Below, in pieces: positions 33,300 to 43,475 of a stretch of DNA of 64,000 bases; position 1 is the first letter of the stretch, and each line of letters starts with the position of its first letter. The stretch lies in contig VCJN01002508.1 of the NCBI GenBank assembly GCA_006384855.1, positions 184,983 to 248,982 of the forward strand, read 5' to 3'. The position numbers and the translations under genes were made by a program. This stretch comes from Tetraselmis striata (Eukaryota > Chlorophyta > Chlorodendrophyceae > Chlorodendrales > Chlorodendraceae). The notes beneath the pieces are model-generated. The model did no database searches. It worked only from the letters and a program-made list of their open reading frames with translations, and had not been told where the DNA came from.

Positions 33300-34760
33300 T
33301 GCACTGTGATCTTACATACGTACTGCGCGCTTGTATTGTATTTTTGGCGCATTTTCTTGCTGAGCGGCAATTTCCGTTTTCCCGGCGAGGACTAGCGGGC
33401 GCGGATATCGCTGATATTTGAAGCGCATACGCCAAGCGCTGCCATGGGCTCGCGATGCAAGATAGCCGTGACATCACCTCGCATGTTTGTCTCAGAGTAG
33501 GGCAGCATATATAGCAATACCTTAGATGACCCTAGATGTACACTACCGCATATACATGCGATGTAACGCATTTGCGGCATATGGCAAGATGCTTGTAGCA
33601 TTTCACCAATCTAGATGTAAATGCGTATATGTCCACCATACGTGTGAGAGGATGATCGAACCCTACAAACCTAGTAGCCTTTTCATTAGTAAGCTACAAC
33701 CTTCAATTAATTAATGACCTCAGTACAATAATACTAGCATGACGGGTGACGCTTTCCCCATTCACTTGTTGCTAGCCAACTCAAACATATGTCTCCCACG
33801 CAACAAATTGATAATCCTTCTTCATCATCTCTCCTCAACATCTCATCAAGACTCAACCCTGAGTATCTCTTTTGCTTGTTGAACCATAATGCCTCTCACA
33901 CATCGTCTCCTCACATTTGGTGCTTCTACCTACCAATCGCCAATCTCCTGCAATAACACGGTTACCCCTACGTCATGTTTGAAGGCCTTCGTGTACCTTG
34001 ACATCACGGCATGAACCGGTGACGACATCATCTTAACCGTGCTATGGCCTTGAACCACCGCCTTCTTGTTGCGTTTTCCTCCTCCGTGTTGCTTGTGGTC
34101 GGGATCGCTATTGGCCACCATTGCCATTCACCCTTCTGTGACGCCGCGATTACGGCCCGCGAGCGCGAACCTATACCTGGCTTTTCGGTGTTCCGAATTC
34201 TTTCACATCGCATGTCACATTTCAGTATCACCTTTTCTTGGCTTATTGCATGGAATGTCACAAGACCCTTTCAACCCTTCGAATCCCTGTAAAAGCTGAC
34301 ACTTCTTAAAGCTGACACGGCAGGGAGGACTACCGTGAGAGGATGATCAAACCCTACAAAACAAAGTAACCTTCCCATCGGCAACCTACAACTTGTAATT
34401 AATGATCTCGGTATACAATAATTACTACCATGACGGGTGACGCTTTCCATTCCCATGCTGCTACCCAACTCACATTTCCTCCCCGCAGCACAACTTCTAA
34501 CCATTCGTTAACTTACTCTCCTCAATGGCATATCACGACTCAACACTGAGAATCCCTCTTGCTTGTTGAACCCTACCGCCTCTCACACCCCTTCTCCCCA
34601 CGATACGCCATCGCGTTCACCGTGCGACTACTAGGGCCGGCTACCTGTAGCTCGTGGGAAGATAAGGATATATGCCCACACGGCAGCAATCGGTTTGGCG
34701 ATATGTGGCGTGCAGCCTGCGCACGGATAGACGTACCTGTTAATATTACGCCTGTGTTAC
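33300..34760 (+). repeat. Dispersed repeat F, copy 1, interrupted by a TRIM
   Basis: The parts 33300-33642 and 34603-34760 match 41335-41840 in order (ATCGCTGATATTTGAAGCGC, AAGCGCTGCCATGGGCT, GTCCACCATACG, then GGCGTGCAGCCTGCGCA). The join falls exactly at the ATACG duplicated around the TRIM. No ORF is shared between copies, so this looks like a non-coding element. Its class is unknown. Confidence 0.65.
33643..34602 (+). mobile_element. TRIM (miniature LTR retrotransposon) with ATACG duplication
   Basis: The 960-bp element has direct repeats at 33643-33915 and about 34333-34602 (both near GTGAGAGGATGATC, GACGGGTGACGCTTTCC, CTTGCTTGTTGAACC). They start TG and end CA or CG. The 5-bp duplication ATACG lies at 33638-33642 and 34603-34607, and the empty site is visible in the other F copy at 41690-41705. 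About 417 bp lie between the repeats, with no retroelement protein. A purine-rich tract (GGCAGGGAGGAC) precedes the right repeat. This is the definition of a TRIM. Confidence 0.82.
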
Positions 34761-35894
34761 TGCTGTTTCCTACATGCAGTTCATACATGCAGTAATCCGT
34801 AATAACCTACGATACGCACTGGTTTTTTGCAATACCGGGGTACAGTCACCAGTACGATGCCGCCCAAGAAATTCCTGATGAGATTCCTACCCCGGCTCGA
34901 TAGCGACCGCCCTTTAAGACGCCAAGATGGCACCGCCTGCTGCGTGAAGCTGTACGACCGCGCCGCCCGGGATTATCGGCGCAATCGTACCCTGACTCAA
35001 TATAGCGACTAGTCCTCTACAGGTACCGGTACTGACGATGATAGTCACTAAATACTGTGTGTGAAGGCTGAAAGGATAATTACATGAGCTAGCAGCAGAA
35101 GGCGATATCAGGATGAAAGGATGGAATGGCGGGCTATACCCCAGCCTCCGGGCTAGAGATACTCCCGCGCGCGGCGATTTCCCGCTTCGCTACGAAACTA
35201 CAGCACACGCATGCGGCCGATACCCTGTAGTCGCTATTCGATGCCATATATCGCCGTATTGCGGCAATCCCATGTAAGGATTACAGTACTCTCAACGAGT
35301 CGAGACTCAAACACAAGGGTGGTGTGCAGTGTTGATCAGATACGATATATTGGAATGGTTTTCTGATCAGACTACAACAATTTTTAATACTTACAAATGG
35401 CCGTTTTCCCCCCACTGCCAAAAAACATTCTACCCTAGCTATAGCGACTACTAGGGACTGGCCGTCAAGCCAGACCGCTGCCAAGGGCGTCACCATGGAC
35501 GAGTGTCAGACAGAAGCCAAAACGCCAGCCCCGGCATTCTACGGCAATACTTAACAATTATTATCCCGCTCTGTCAATAACATTAAGGAAAATATACCTA
35601 CCTGTACCTGACAAGACAGGCAGACATAGTGAGTATAATTAAATTTAAAAAAATACAGCACGCCGATATTATATACGAGTAATCATGAGCGTGACACGCG
35701 CGAACTGGTGGTACCAGTATCCGTTGTTTTTGTTTTCCGCCCCCGGGACAGGACTGGCACCAGCAGTGAAACCCTTGCAGCGTCTCTACGACGACGGCCG
35801 TTTAGGCAGCAATCCAGTCAGCACGGAAAGCAGCCCTGGGTAGGCGACGCTCCGTTATAGTCATCAAGCAAATTGCCGAAGCATTCTGCAAGAC
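34761..35894. other. Unassigned DNA
   Basis: A 61-codon frame at 34827-35012 has no resemblance to a known protein. Near 35270 the phrase TGTAAGGATTACAG echoes the termini of small elements at 42 kb. Nothing else was recognised. Confidence 0.4.
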
Positions 35895-37330
35895 TAATTG
35901 TTGGCCAGTGACGGAATTTCCAACACTGTTGGATCACCGTCTAAAACACTGCCATCAAAATACCCGGCACTGACCACGAAAGGTCCGCCCTACCCGTTTG
36001 GGCGTCGGCCCATTCGAGTAATGCGAGTTGGGGCAAGCCCCAACCCGCGGAGCAAAGCATTTCGGGAGTGCGATACATGTGCAACAAAAGAGGTAATGTG
36101 AGGGAGGGCCCGACGCCATAGCTGGAAAATTTTCCATTCCCAGTAAAATCCAGCAGGGCGCAGTGAAGCGAGGGAGGGGACTTCGCCCAAAATAAAGGCA
36201 GTTAAGTTCTCAGGTGTTGACGCAATAACCTGACTACTAATAAAATCCCTGAACTCCGGAACTAACAACCCAAAAGTATGACGGTGATACCCCCACCGCG
36301 GGCACTTCACCAACATATGTTCGATAGTCTCAGATTCACCTCCGCCACATGCAGGGCAGTGTTCAAGGAACAGCTCAGGCATGGCATGAATCCGGGCCAA
36401 TCGACGGGCAGTGGAAAATACTCGGGTGCGTAATTGTATCATAATGTGCAACCCGAACAACCCCCGCGGGGACACCCACACCGTATTGTGGCAACGGGTT
36501 TTACGCATATAAGACGCATGGTCATATATACCCCAGGTTTTATTGCGTGCTAACGATGCCGACGATTCGTAACGCGCCCACACCGATGCCTTGACTAGTT
36601 TAGCGGCATCGCGCGCGGCTAGTGACCTCCACTCAAGTGGAAGGTGCGCCCCTTTAGCTAGCCCTACGTTCGCCCTAGCTAGTCGATCTAACCACCGCAC
36701 AATCCCTGACGTCCACGTGTTAGGGCGCGCCCCGACACTTGACTTATCTACTAAATGGGTTATACATGTATTCAAGTCGGATGCTTTAAGGAACGCCCGA
36801 GCCCGTGCCGCAGCGGCCGTAGCCTCTATGGGCTCAATATCCAAATCCCGCATCATCGGTGCAGTGGCCACCCTAGGGAAGTATTTACCCACCCCAATGA
36901 GGCACCGCAAGCACGGATTGAGTACGGTTTGTAATTTATTTGCGCCGCTAGTTCTATCCATGCCCCATACTTCACACCCATAAGTTAAAACCGGCAGTAC
37001 ACAGGTTTTAAAGACCGACACACGCACATTAATAGGAATTATGTCCCGTCCACCGATTAATACCGAATCGAGCGCCTCAATGGCGCGTTAACCCTTCTTA
37101 ACCCGGTCGTCTACTATGTGTTGCATACCTAAATCCGACTTAATGACCGTACCCAAGTACCTATATTCATTTACAACCGGTACCCGTTCCCCCCCAAGCT
37201 GCCATCGGGCAGCTTGTTCGCGTAACGCGGCCTCGTCGGAATATCGGCCTAATGCCATCACCCCACACTAAAGTACCCCAAACCCCATAAAATGGTCCTC
37301 CGCCCACTGCGAGAAGTGGGCGAACATGGC
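35895..37330 (-). mobile_element. 5'-truncated L1-like LINE, reverse transcriptase C-terminal part
   Basis: The minus-strand frame 35990-37027 (345 codons) begins VFKTCVLPVLTYGCEVWG, the conserved thumb motif of L1/RTE-type reverse transcriptases. It ends with a CCHC finger (HCPACGGGESETIEHMLVKC). Upstream, to 37330, a further frame reads VNEYRYLGTVIKSDL before a stop, so the copy starts inside the palm/thumb region. This clade normally carries an apurinic-type endonuclease at the lost 5' end. Its 3' tail recurs at 6482-6565 and 7640-7710. Confidence 0.82.
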
Positions 37331-37448
37331 ATGCATGTTATCGTTGTACCCGCAGATGAAGGTGCATAAGTCAAGTGGCACCGACACTCGAACTTTATTA
37401 TGCCAAAGACATCGCATGGCAGTTACACAACAATATAACGGTCACACT

Positions 37449-38515
37449 CAACGGCGTGCGGGGCGATGGAGAGGTAGATACAAATGGAAGTGGAGCTTGC
37501 GGAGCGGCTGCTGTGCGGGGATATAGAGATGTAAATACAACTGATATTAGAGCTGCATGCGCGGAGCGGCTGCTGTGCGGGGCTATGGCGAGGTAGATAG
37601 AGCTGATAGTGGAGCTGCGCGGACGGAGCGGCTGTTGTGCGGGGCTATAGAGAGGTAGAAAAGCTGATATTAGAGCTGCACGGAGTGGCGATGTGTGGGA
37701 CTATATGTCGAGGTAGATACAACTGATATTGGAGCTGCGCGGAGCGGCTTCTGTGCGGGGCTATGGAGAGGTAGATACATTTGGAAGTGGAGCTGCGCGG
37801 AGTTGCTGCTGTGCGGGGCTATGGAGAGGTATATACAGCCGGACGAGGAGCTTCGCGGAGCAGCTGCTGTGCGGGGCTATGGCGCGGTAGATACAACTGG
37901 AAGTGGAGCTTCGCGGAGCAGCTGCTTTGCGGGGCTATGGAGAGGAAGATACAGCTGGAAGCGGAGCTGCGCAGAGCAGCTGCTGTGCGGAGCTATGGCG
38001 AGGTAGATACAGCTGGAAGTGGAGCTTCGCGGAGTGGCTGTTATGCGGGGCTATGGCGAGGTAGATACATCTGGAAGTGGAGCTTCGCGGAGCGGCTGCT
38101 AGGCGGGCCTATGGCGCGGTAGATACCGCTGGAAGTGGAGCTTCGCGGAGTGGTTGCTGTGCAGAGCTATGGCGCGGTAGATACAGATGGAAGTGGAGCT
38201 TCGCGGAGCAGCTGCTGTGCGGAGCTATGGCGAGGTAGATGCAGCTGGAAGTGTAGCTTCGCGGAGCGGCTGTTGTGCGTGTCTATGGATAGATAGCAAG
38301 AGTTGGAAGTAAAGGCTGCGCGGAGAGGCCGCTGTGCGGTTCTATGGACAGGTAGATAGAGCTGGTAGCAGAGCTGCGCGGAGCGGCTGATGTGCGGGGC
38401 TATAGAGAGTTAGATAGAGACACTGGTAGTGGAGCGGCGGCGCGCATCGGCTGCTGTAGTGCGAGGCTATGGAGAGGTAGATACCGGTGGAAGTGGAGCT
38501 GCGCGGAGCGGCCCC
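37449..38515. repeat. 58-bp minisatellite, about 18 units
   Basis: Units share GCGGGGCTATGG.GAGGTAGATAC and GGAAGTGGAGCT.CGCGGAGC. Successive starts at 37741, 37799, 37857 and 37915 give a period of 58 bp. Units in the middle are closest; the outer ones diverge. Because 58 is not a multiple of three, peptides such as AGLWRGRYSWKWS appear in all frames as a by-product. Confidence 0.9.
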
Positions 38516-39320
38516 TGCGCTTGGATTCAGGATGGTACGCGGCTTAAGTAGTAGTAGAGATGCGCGGGGCTAGAGGGTATACATGAGTAGGGTCTAGAGC
38601 TAAAACTGCACCTATACCGACATGAGAGAGTAGATACAATGATGAACCTGAGGCGGACGGCTGCAACACGTCTTAGCTGCACTGATTCTGAGCTAAAATA
38701 GCGTTTGCCTGAAAATAATTTGGCGCCTGCGGCAGCTCCCCCGCGCGGCTCATTTGGGTACGCGTACGCACCGGTTGCAATGAGGTAGCTTTTGCTGGCC
38801 GCGCTCTATAAAAAGCGCATGATCCGTGGATAACACACTGCGGGAGTGTATCGTATATTTATCTTGGGAATCTCTCCTCACACCCGTACGTTTGTGTACG
38901 TGTAACACATCCCACGGGACGTCATTCCGGAGAAAATGCCACACTACAGGAAAAGGGACTCTTAAATACACACACTGCACGTCGGCACTATTAACCTCTC
39001 ACACAAAGTTTAGCCAGCAAAGCTTATTGAGGTCAGAAATCTTAGCTAGCTATCATAACCCCCCTCCTCCCCCCATTTGATTTGAGGCGCATTCGGGTCC
39101 TAAAACATGACATTAATGCTCAATGGCCTTATTTGAAATGTTGCTATCCTCGGTATATTTGCTGGTGGTACGAGGTACCGTAGGACGCATTCATGCATCG
39201 TCTGCATCGTCTAGACCACTCCATCGTTGGTCCACCTGTCGCGATAATGCCGATTCGGATACCATGAATGCCGCTGATACACTTATGCCCCCAACCATGC
39301 AGTACCCCGGCACTGCACAC
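38516..39320. other. Unassigned DNA
   Basis: Short frames on both strands (for example 38750-38980 minus) have no family resemblance. No repeat match was noticed apart from a short C-rich stretch near 39058-39076. Confidence 0.4.
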
Positions 39321-39369
39321 CCTTGCGGAGCTCGCACTGCGACCCTCCCCCCCCCCCCCCCCCTCCCCC

Positions 39370-39720
39370 CCCAAACGTGGGGGTGTTTGGCGACGCGCGT
39401 GCGGTTTACAGTTTCGCTTGTGACGCGTCTTCTTATCCGCTGGGGGAGCATGCTAACCACTCCGTCTACTTGTCATCGCAAGTGGAATCTTTTTTGGATA
39501 GGGATTGGGGTGGGCACATTGTTTGGTCTTATCCGCCCTTCTACCTCATCGGCAAGATCTTGCTGCACTTTTTATCTTGCCCCGGGCAGCAGCAGCAGTC
39601 CACTTCAGCGTCATTCCCTTGCCGATGCGATTATGTCTGCTTCGTGGTAGTGCAGGTTGAAGGGGGGGGGGAGCAGCGTTTGTCCCCGGTTGGTACACAG
39701 CTACAGACGGCTCTTGGCTA
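39370..39720 (+). pseudogene. Second methyltransferase-like domain from a different retroelement
   Basis: One frame reads RAVYSFACDASSYPLGEHAN, then SFLDRDWGGHIVWSYPPFYL, IGKILLHFL and, after a break, LSPVGTQLQTALG. PPF at 39533-39541 sits in the same position as PPY in the Gypsy copy, with the same following helix and a (Y)PVGTQL motif matching YPAGTYL. The surrounding frames (39123-39650, 39882-40562) are too decayed to name the element. Its sequence differs strongly from the Gypsy domain, so it represents a separate lineage. Confidence 0.5.
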
Positions 39721-40960
39721 GACCTCTGGCTCTGCCCGTCCGGTAGACTTACTTTCGCCCGTCGGGTAGTAGTAGTGGGGCCCGGTCCCATGGTCCACGA
39801 TCCAGGTCCACGTGCCAGCGTCTTCCTTGGCGTCATCGACTCCTCAGCACAGGTTGTGTCTCCAGGGCGCGGTGTCTCCTGATGCGGCGGTGGTCGCTCG
39901 GTTGTTGGACCATGCACAAGACACATCATTGCTGCCGATTGCTGACCTACCCCAGTCCGCTTGCAATCGGGTGCAGGAGTGGACGGTTAAGACCTCTTAC
40001 GTCCGTTGATGCGCTAGGAGGGGGGGGGGGGGGGGGGCTCTTTGCTGTGGACATGCGGGGACTGACGGTGATGCACTTCGCGGGCTGGTGTGCTGCTGCG
40101 GATTTCTTTTGTCGGGCGTCGAGAGAGGGATCCCTTGGGCAACGTCGGTGCGTCTTAAGTCACTGTGAGCGGACGTGCGGGAGTCTTATCGCAGCCAGTG
40201 CTAGCGCAGTTTTTGGCGCTTCGTGGCGTGTTGCTTGCCAATCGCTGAGCATTTTTTGCATCATGTCTGCGAGCCAAACTTGTCCATCTACGCAGCCCAC
40301 GAGGTGCCTATTCTCGGGCTGCATGATTAGACTGCGGACAAGGCGCTGTCCACTATCTTCAATTGGCTTCGGCTCTCAACGGAGTTGGAGCGGCGGCGGA
40401 GGACCAGGCGCGCTTGCTGGGTGTGGCGCCGCTGCGCAAGACGCTGCGGGCCCGGTTCAAGAAGGCGTTGCGGGCGAAGCACCCTTTTGGCTTCACCAAG
40501 ACGCGCTGCGATGGGTTGTAGTTGTGGGTCCCTCGCCAGCTGGCCGAGTGGCAGCTTCCTAAATAAATGGGCGCATCCTAAATGCGGGAGTACGCGCCCG
40601 CATGCTTGACTCCCTAAAGATTCCGCCGCGTGCAAGTGCGGCGCAAATGACATGCCCGCTTGATTGGCGCCGCTTGCCCTATTGGTGCTAGGCATGCTGA
40701 GCAAGAACCGTTTGGAGCATAGGAGTGCACGTATGCTGTTGTTATACAGTGCTACAAAGCTGACTATGTCATGATGCTCATACCACAGGCAGTCCGATAC
40801 AAGTATTGGTAGTGGGAGCCATGGGGGGGGGGGGGGGGGGCATTTTTTAGATATGTATTGCGTTCGGACTAAAATTACAACAGCGCTACGGCCGTGCGCC
40901 AGCATTCGGCCCGAAAAACATGGAACATTATACATATATAGCTTCTGTTACAGCTCGACT
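39721..40960. other. Decayed retroelement-like DNA with poly-G runs
   Basis: Plus-strand frames at 39882-40562 continue in the direction of the domain at 39370 but lack recognisable motifs. Poly-G runs lie at about 40020-40037 and 40824-40840. Confidence 0.35.
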
Positions 40961-41189
40961 GAATGTAGTTAAGGATTACATGAGCCAGCTGCAAAAGGCG
41001 ATCAGCTAGATACAGCTCGACTACAACGCGGGCGTACGCTACATAAAATATTTCAGGCGCCAAAATGTTTAATACGTGGTGTTACAGCTCAACATTAAAT
41101 CGGTGTCCCACGCGGTACAGCGAGCCGTTCGATACCAAGTAAATATATAACATGACAGTGTCATTGTTATTTTCGGGCTGAGACCTGAG

Positions 41190-41860
41190 CGTTTAAGCGA
41201 CGCTCTGCGTGCGTACGTGCGGGCGTGCGTGCGCAGGTTCAATTCTCGTAGTGGGAGATTTCCCCCTACGGGTAGTGAGGCAGGCCCGCCGCTCGTGAAC
41301 CACGATGCGCAAACTTAGCGCGGACTACCCCGCACACTCTACAGCCGCTGTGCGACCTTATGTAATGCGCGCTTATATTGAGATTTTGCGCATTATATTG
41401 TTGACTACTACCGCCAATTTCTTCCGTTTTCCGGCGCGCAAAAGCAAAATGCGTGTATCGCTGATTTTTGAAGCGCGTAGCGACTACGCCAAGGCAAGCG
41501 CTGCCATGGGCTTGCGACGCAAGATAGCCGCCGTAGCATCACCCCGCATGTGTTCAGAGTAGGGGCATAGAAATAGCCTAGAAAACCCTAGATGGACACC
41601 GCGTACATGCAATGTAACGCATTTGCATCTGGCAAGATATGTAGCATTCAACCAATGCTAGATGTATTAAATGCGCACATGTCCACCATACGCCATCGCA
41701 TTATTCATTGTGCGACTACTTAGGCCGGCTAGCTGGAGAGAAGATGGGGTTATATGCTCATAGGGCGGCAATCAGTTTGGCGACATAAGGCGTGCAGCCT
41801 GCGCAGCACGGATTAATTAAGACCTACCCGTTCATTAATTTTGACGCCTGTAGTGTAAGG
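41190..41860 (+). repeat. Dispersed repeat F, copy 2, with a tRNA-like start
   Basis: 41335-41840 matches F copy 1 without the TRIM. Just upstream, 41180-41245 contains CCTGAGCGTTTAAGCG (compare the tRNA A-box GAGYGGTTAAGGCG) and GGTTCAATTCTCG (compare the B-box GGTTCGANTCC) about 45 bp apart. This suggests a tRNA-derived SINE head, but the first copy's head could not be matched to it. Confidence 0.45.
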
Positions 41861-42007
41861 ATTGCAGCCATCGTTCAGTTCCGCGACAGATAGGCGGTCA
41901 GTCGCGCGCCGCGTTTGTGTTGGCGGCGACACCAGCAAGCGAGTATTAGGCGCTACCCGTATATCCGGATAAGAGCAGATATATAGTCTGAAACTGTTCG
42001 GGTGTAA

Positions 42008-42487
42008 TGTAAGGATACCGCGCAAAACGCACCAGGCACTGGGTAACCACATGGGGATTTGTGTGTTACATATATCCTTACACCCCCCCCCCCCCCCCCC
42101 CCCCCTAGGATGGAGGACCTCCTCCAGCAACGTTTCGGCTTGGATTAGGTGGCGATCCTGTAGAGGACCTTTCTGATTGCCCTTTTTTTTGGTGATTTTC
42201 GATATCGCCTTCTGCTGCTAGCTCATGTAAATAATTAGGTGGCGATCCGCATTGGCCGGGTCGTCCAACATGCGGGATATCATGTCATATATTTAATCAT
42301 ATCATATATATATAATATCTCATATAGTATATATTATATATCTCTCCGCGGGATCGAACCACGGACCCAATGCGCGCGTAGAAACACCATATGTAAGGAT
42401 ACCGCGCAAAACGCACTAGGCACTGGGTCCCCATTCTGTGGTTTTGTGGTACATATATGGGGATTTGTGTGGTACATATATCCTTAC
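42008..42487. repeat. Two small inverted-repeat elements with TGTAAGGATA termini
   Basis: 42008-42085 and 42390-42487 both start TGTAAGGATACCGCGCAAAA and end ATATATCCTTACA, so each can fold back on itself. The second has an extra near-duplicate of its right part. Size under 100 bp and inverted ends fit small MITEs. Between them a minus-strand segment near 42340-42375 includes GGTTCGATCCCGCGG, a perfect tRNA-type B-box. Confidence 0.5.
42159..42233 (+). mobile_element. 75-bp REL element remnant with perfect 15-bp duplication
   Basis: Only the last 75 bp of family B (TGTAGAGGACCTTTCTGATT to CTCATGTAA plus A/T bases) are present. They are flanked by ATTAGGTGGCGATCC at 42144-42158 and 42234-42248. 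It is an extreme 5' truncation that still shows target-primed integration. Confidence 0.88.
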
Positions 42488-42499
42488 ATCGGGAATTCG

Positions 42500-43475
42500 G
42501 CCGAATCGTACCGGCTTTGTCTACAACCGGTACAGGCCCGCACAGGTACGGATCTGCAGGACCCCGGGTAAAAAACGTGTACCATGCAGATACAACAAAG
42601 CTATCATCCCCAAAATGTCTATACTTATGCATTTCTCGTACGCCCGTCGGCACCCGTGGTTGTAGATGGGAAGGAGGCAGGAGGACTACACGGGGCTGCT
42701 GGCAGTCATGCCGGCCATGCTGTGGCGGTCATGAATTAATAAGATGATGGGCCCGGCGCCGCTTGGTTGTGCTGTGCTGTGCTTTTGGTACTTCTTAGTC
42801 GTCCTCGCCAAGCATGCCAAGATTTTACAATACTAGAAATAAACATGCTACACCCCATAAAATTTGATGCTCTCAGCCCAATGTGTTCCCCCAGAGCACT
42901 CAAACAGCATGCATGCTCATGAGCCCAATTGTAACAGAGCGGCACAACATGGCCAGCATGTTGCTGACGGCTATTGGTAGTGCCGTATTGATTGGCTGTC
43001 TGGTGGCTAGTCAGCGAGTAATCGTTAGGGTTGGCGGGCAAGCAAGGAATTCAAGCAAAGATAACGCGTAGGAGGCAAGAGTGCTGCTTCCCTGCATGTC
43101 GTGCTGCATTTGGCACCGCCTCTAGTCCGTCGCAGCACTGAACATTAGTGTGTGCCACCTCAACAGGAAAAAGAGCCAGTAGAGCTCCATCACAACCCCA
43201 CCGTAGCGGTCGCAGTCGTGCCAAGTCAGCAACCCACAGCCCCACGGACCCCAAAGAATATAAGTTGCAGGTGATCATACTGCATTGCGCCCGGAGCGCA
43301 CTTCTGATGCTGATTCACTCGGCATATGAGATTGCAGGGTGTCTGAGGCCACGACGTCGGACACCATGCGCGTCCTCTGGCGGCTTGCCTCCCATCAGCA
43401 CCGGGCGTAGGGGGAAGGGGGGGGGGGGGGGAAGGGGGGCATAATTACCGGCACAGATTCCACTTGCCCCCTCTG
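42500..43475. other. Intergenic DNA downstream of the TPR gene
   Basis: No gene-like frame was recognised. A G-rich run lies near 43417-43438, close to the stop of the TPR gene, within its probable 3' region. Confidence 0.4.

Noticed and set aside
37695..38122. Repetitive Trp/Arg/Gly protein
   Set aside because: It is a by-product of the 58-bp minisatellite; the repeat shifts frame each unit.
37449..38515. CRISPR-like array
   Set aside because: Units abut without unique spacers; it is a simple tandem repeat in a eukaryotic context.
42340..42410. Complete tRNA on the minus strand
   Set aside because: A good T-loop is present, but the D-arm and acceptor stem do not pair; kept only as a possible SINE piece.
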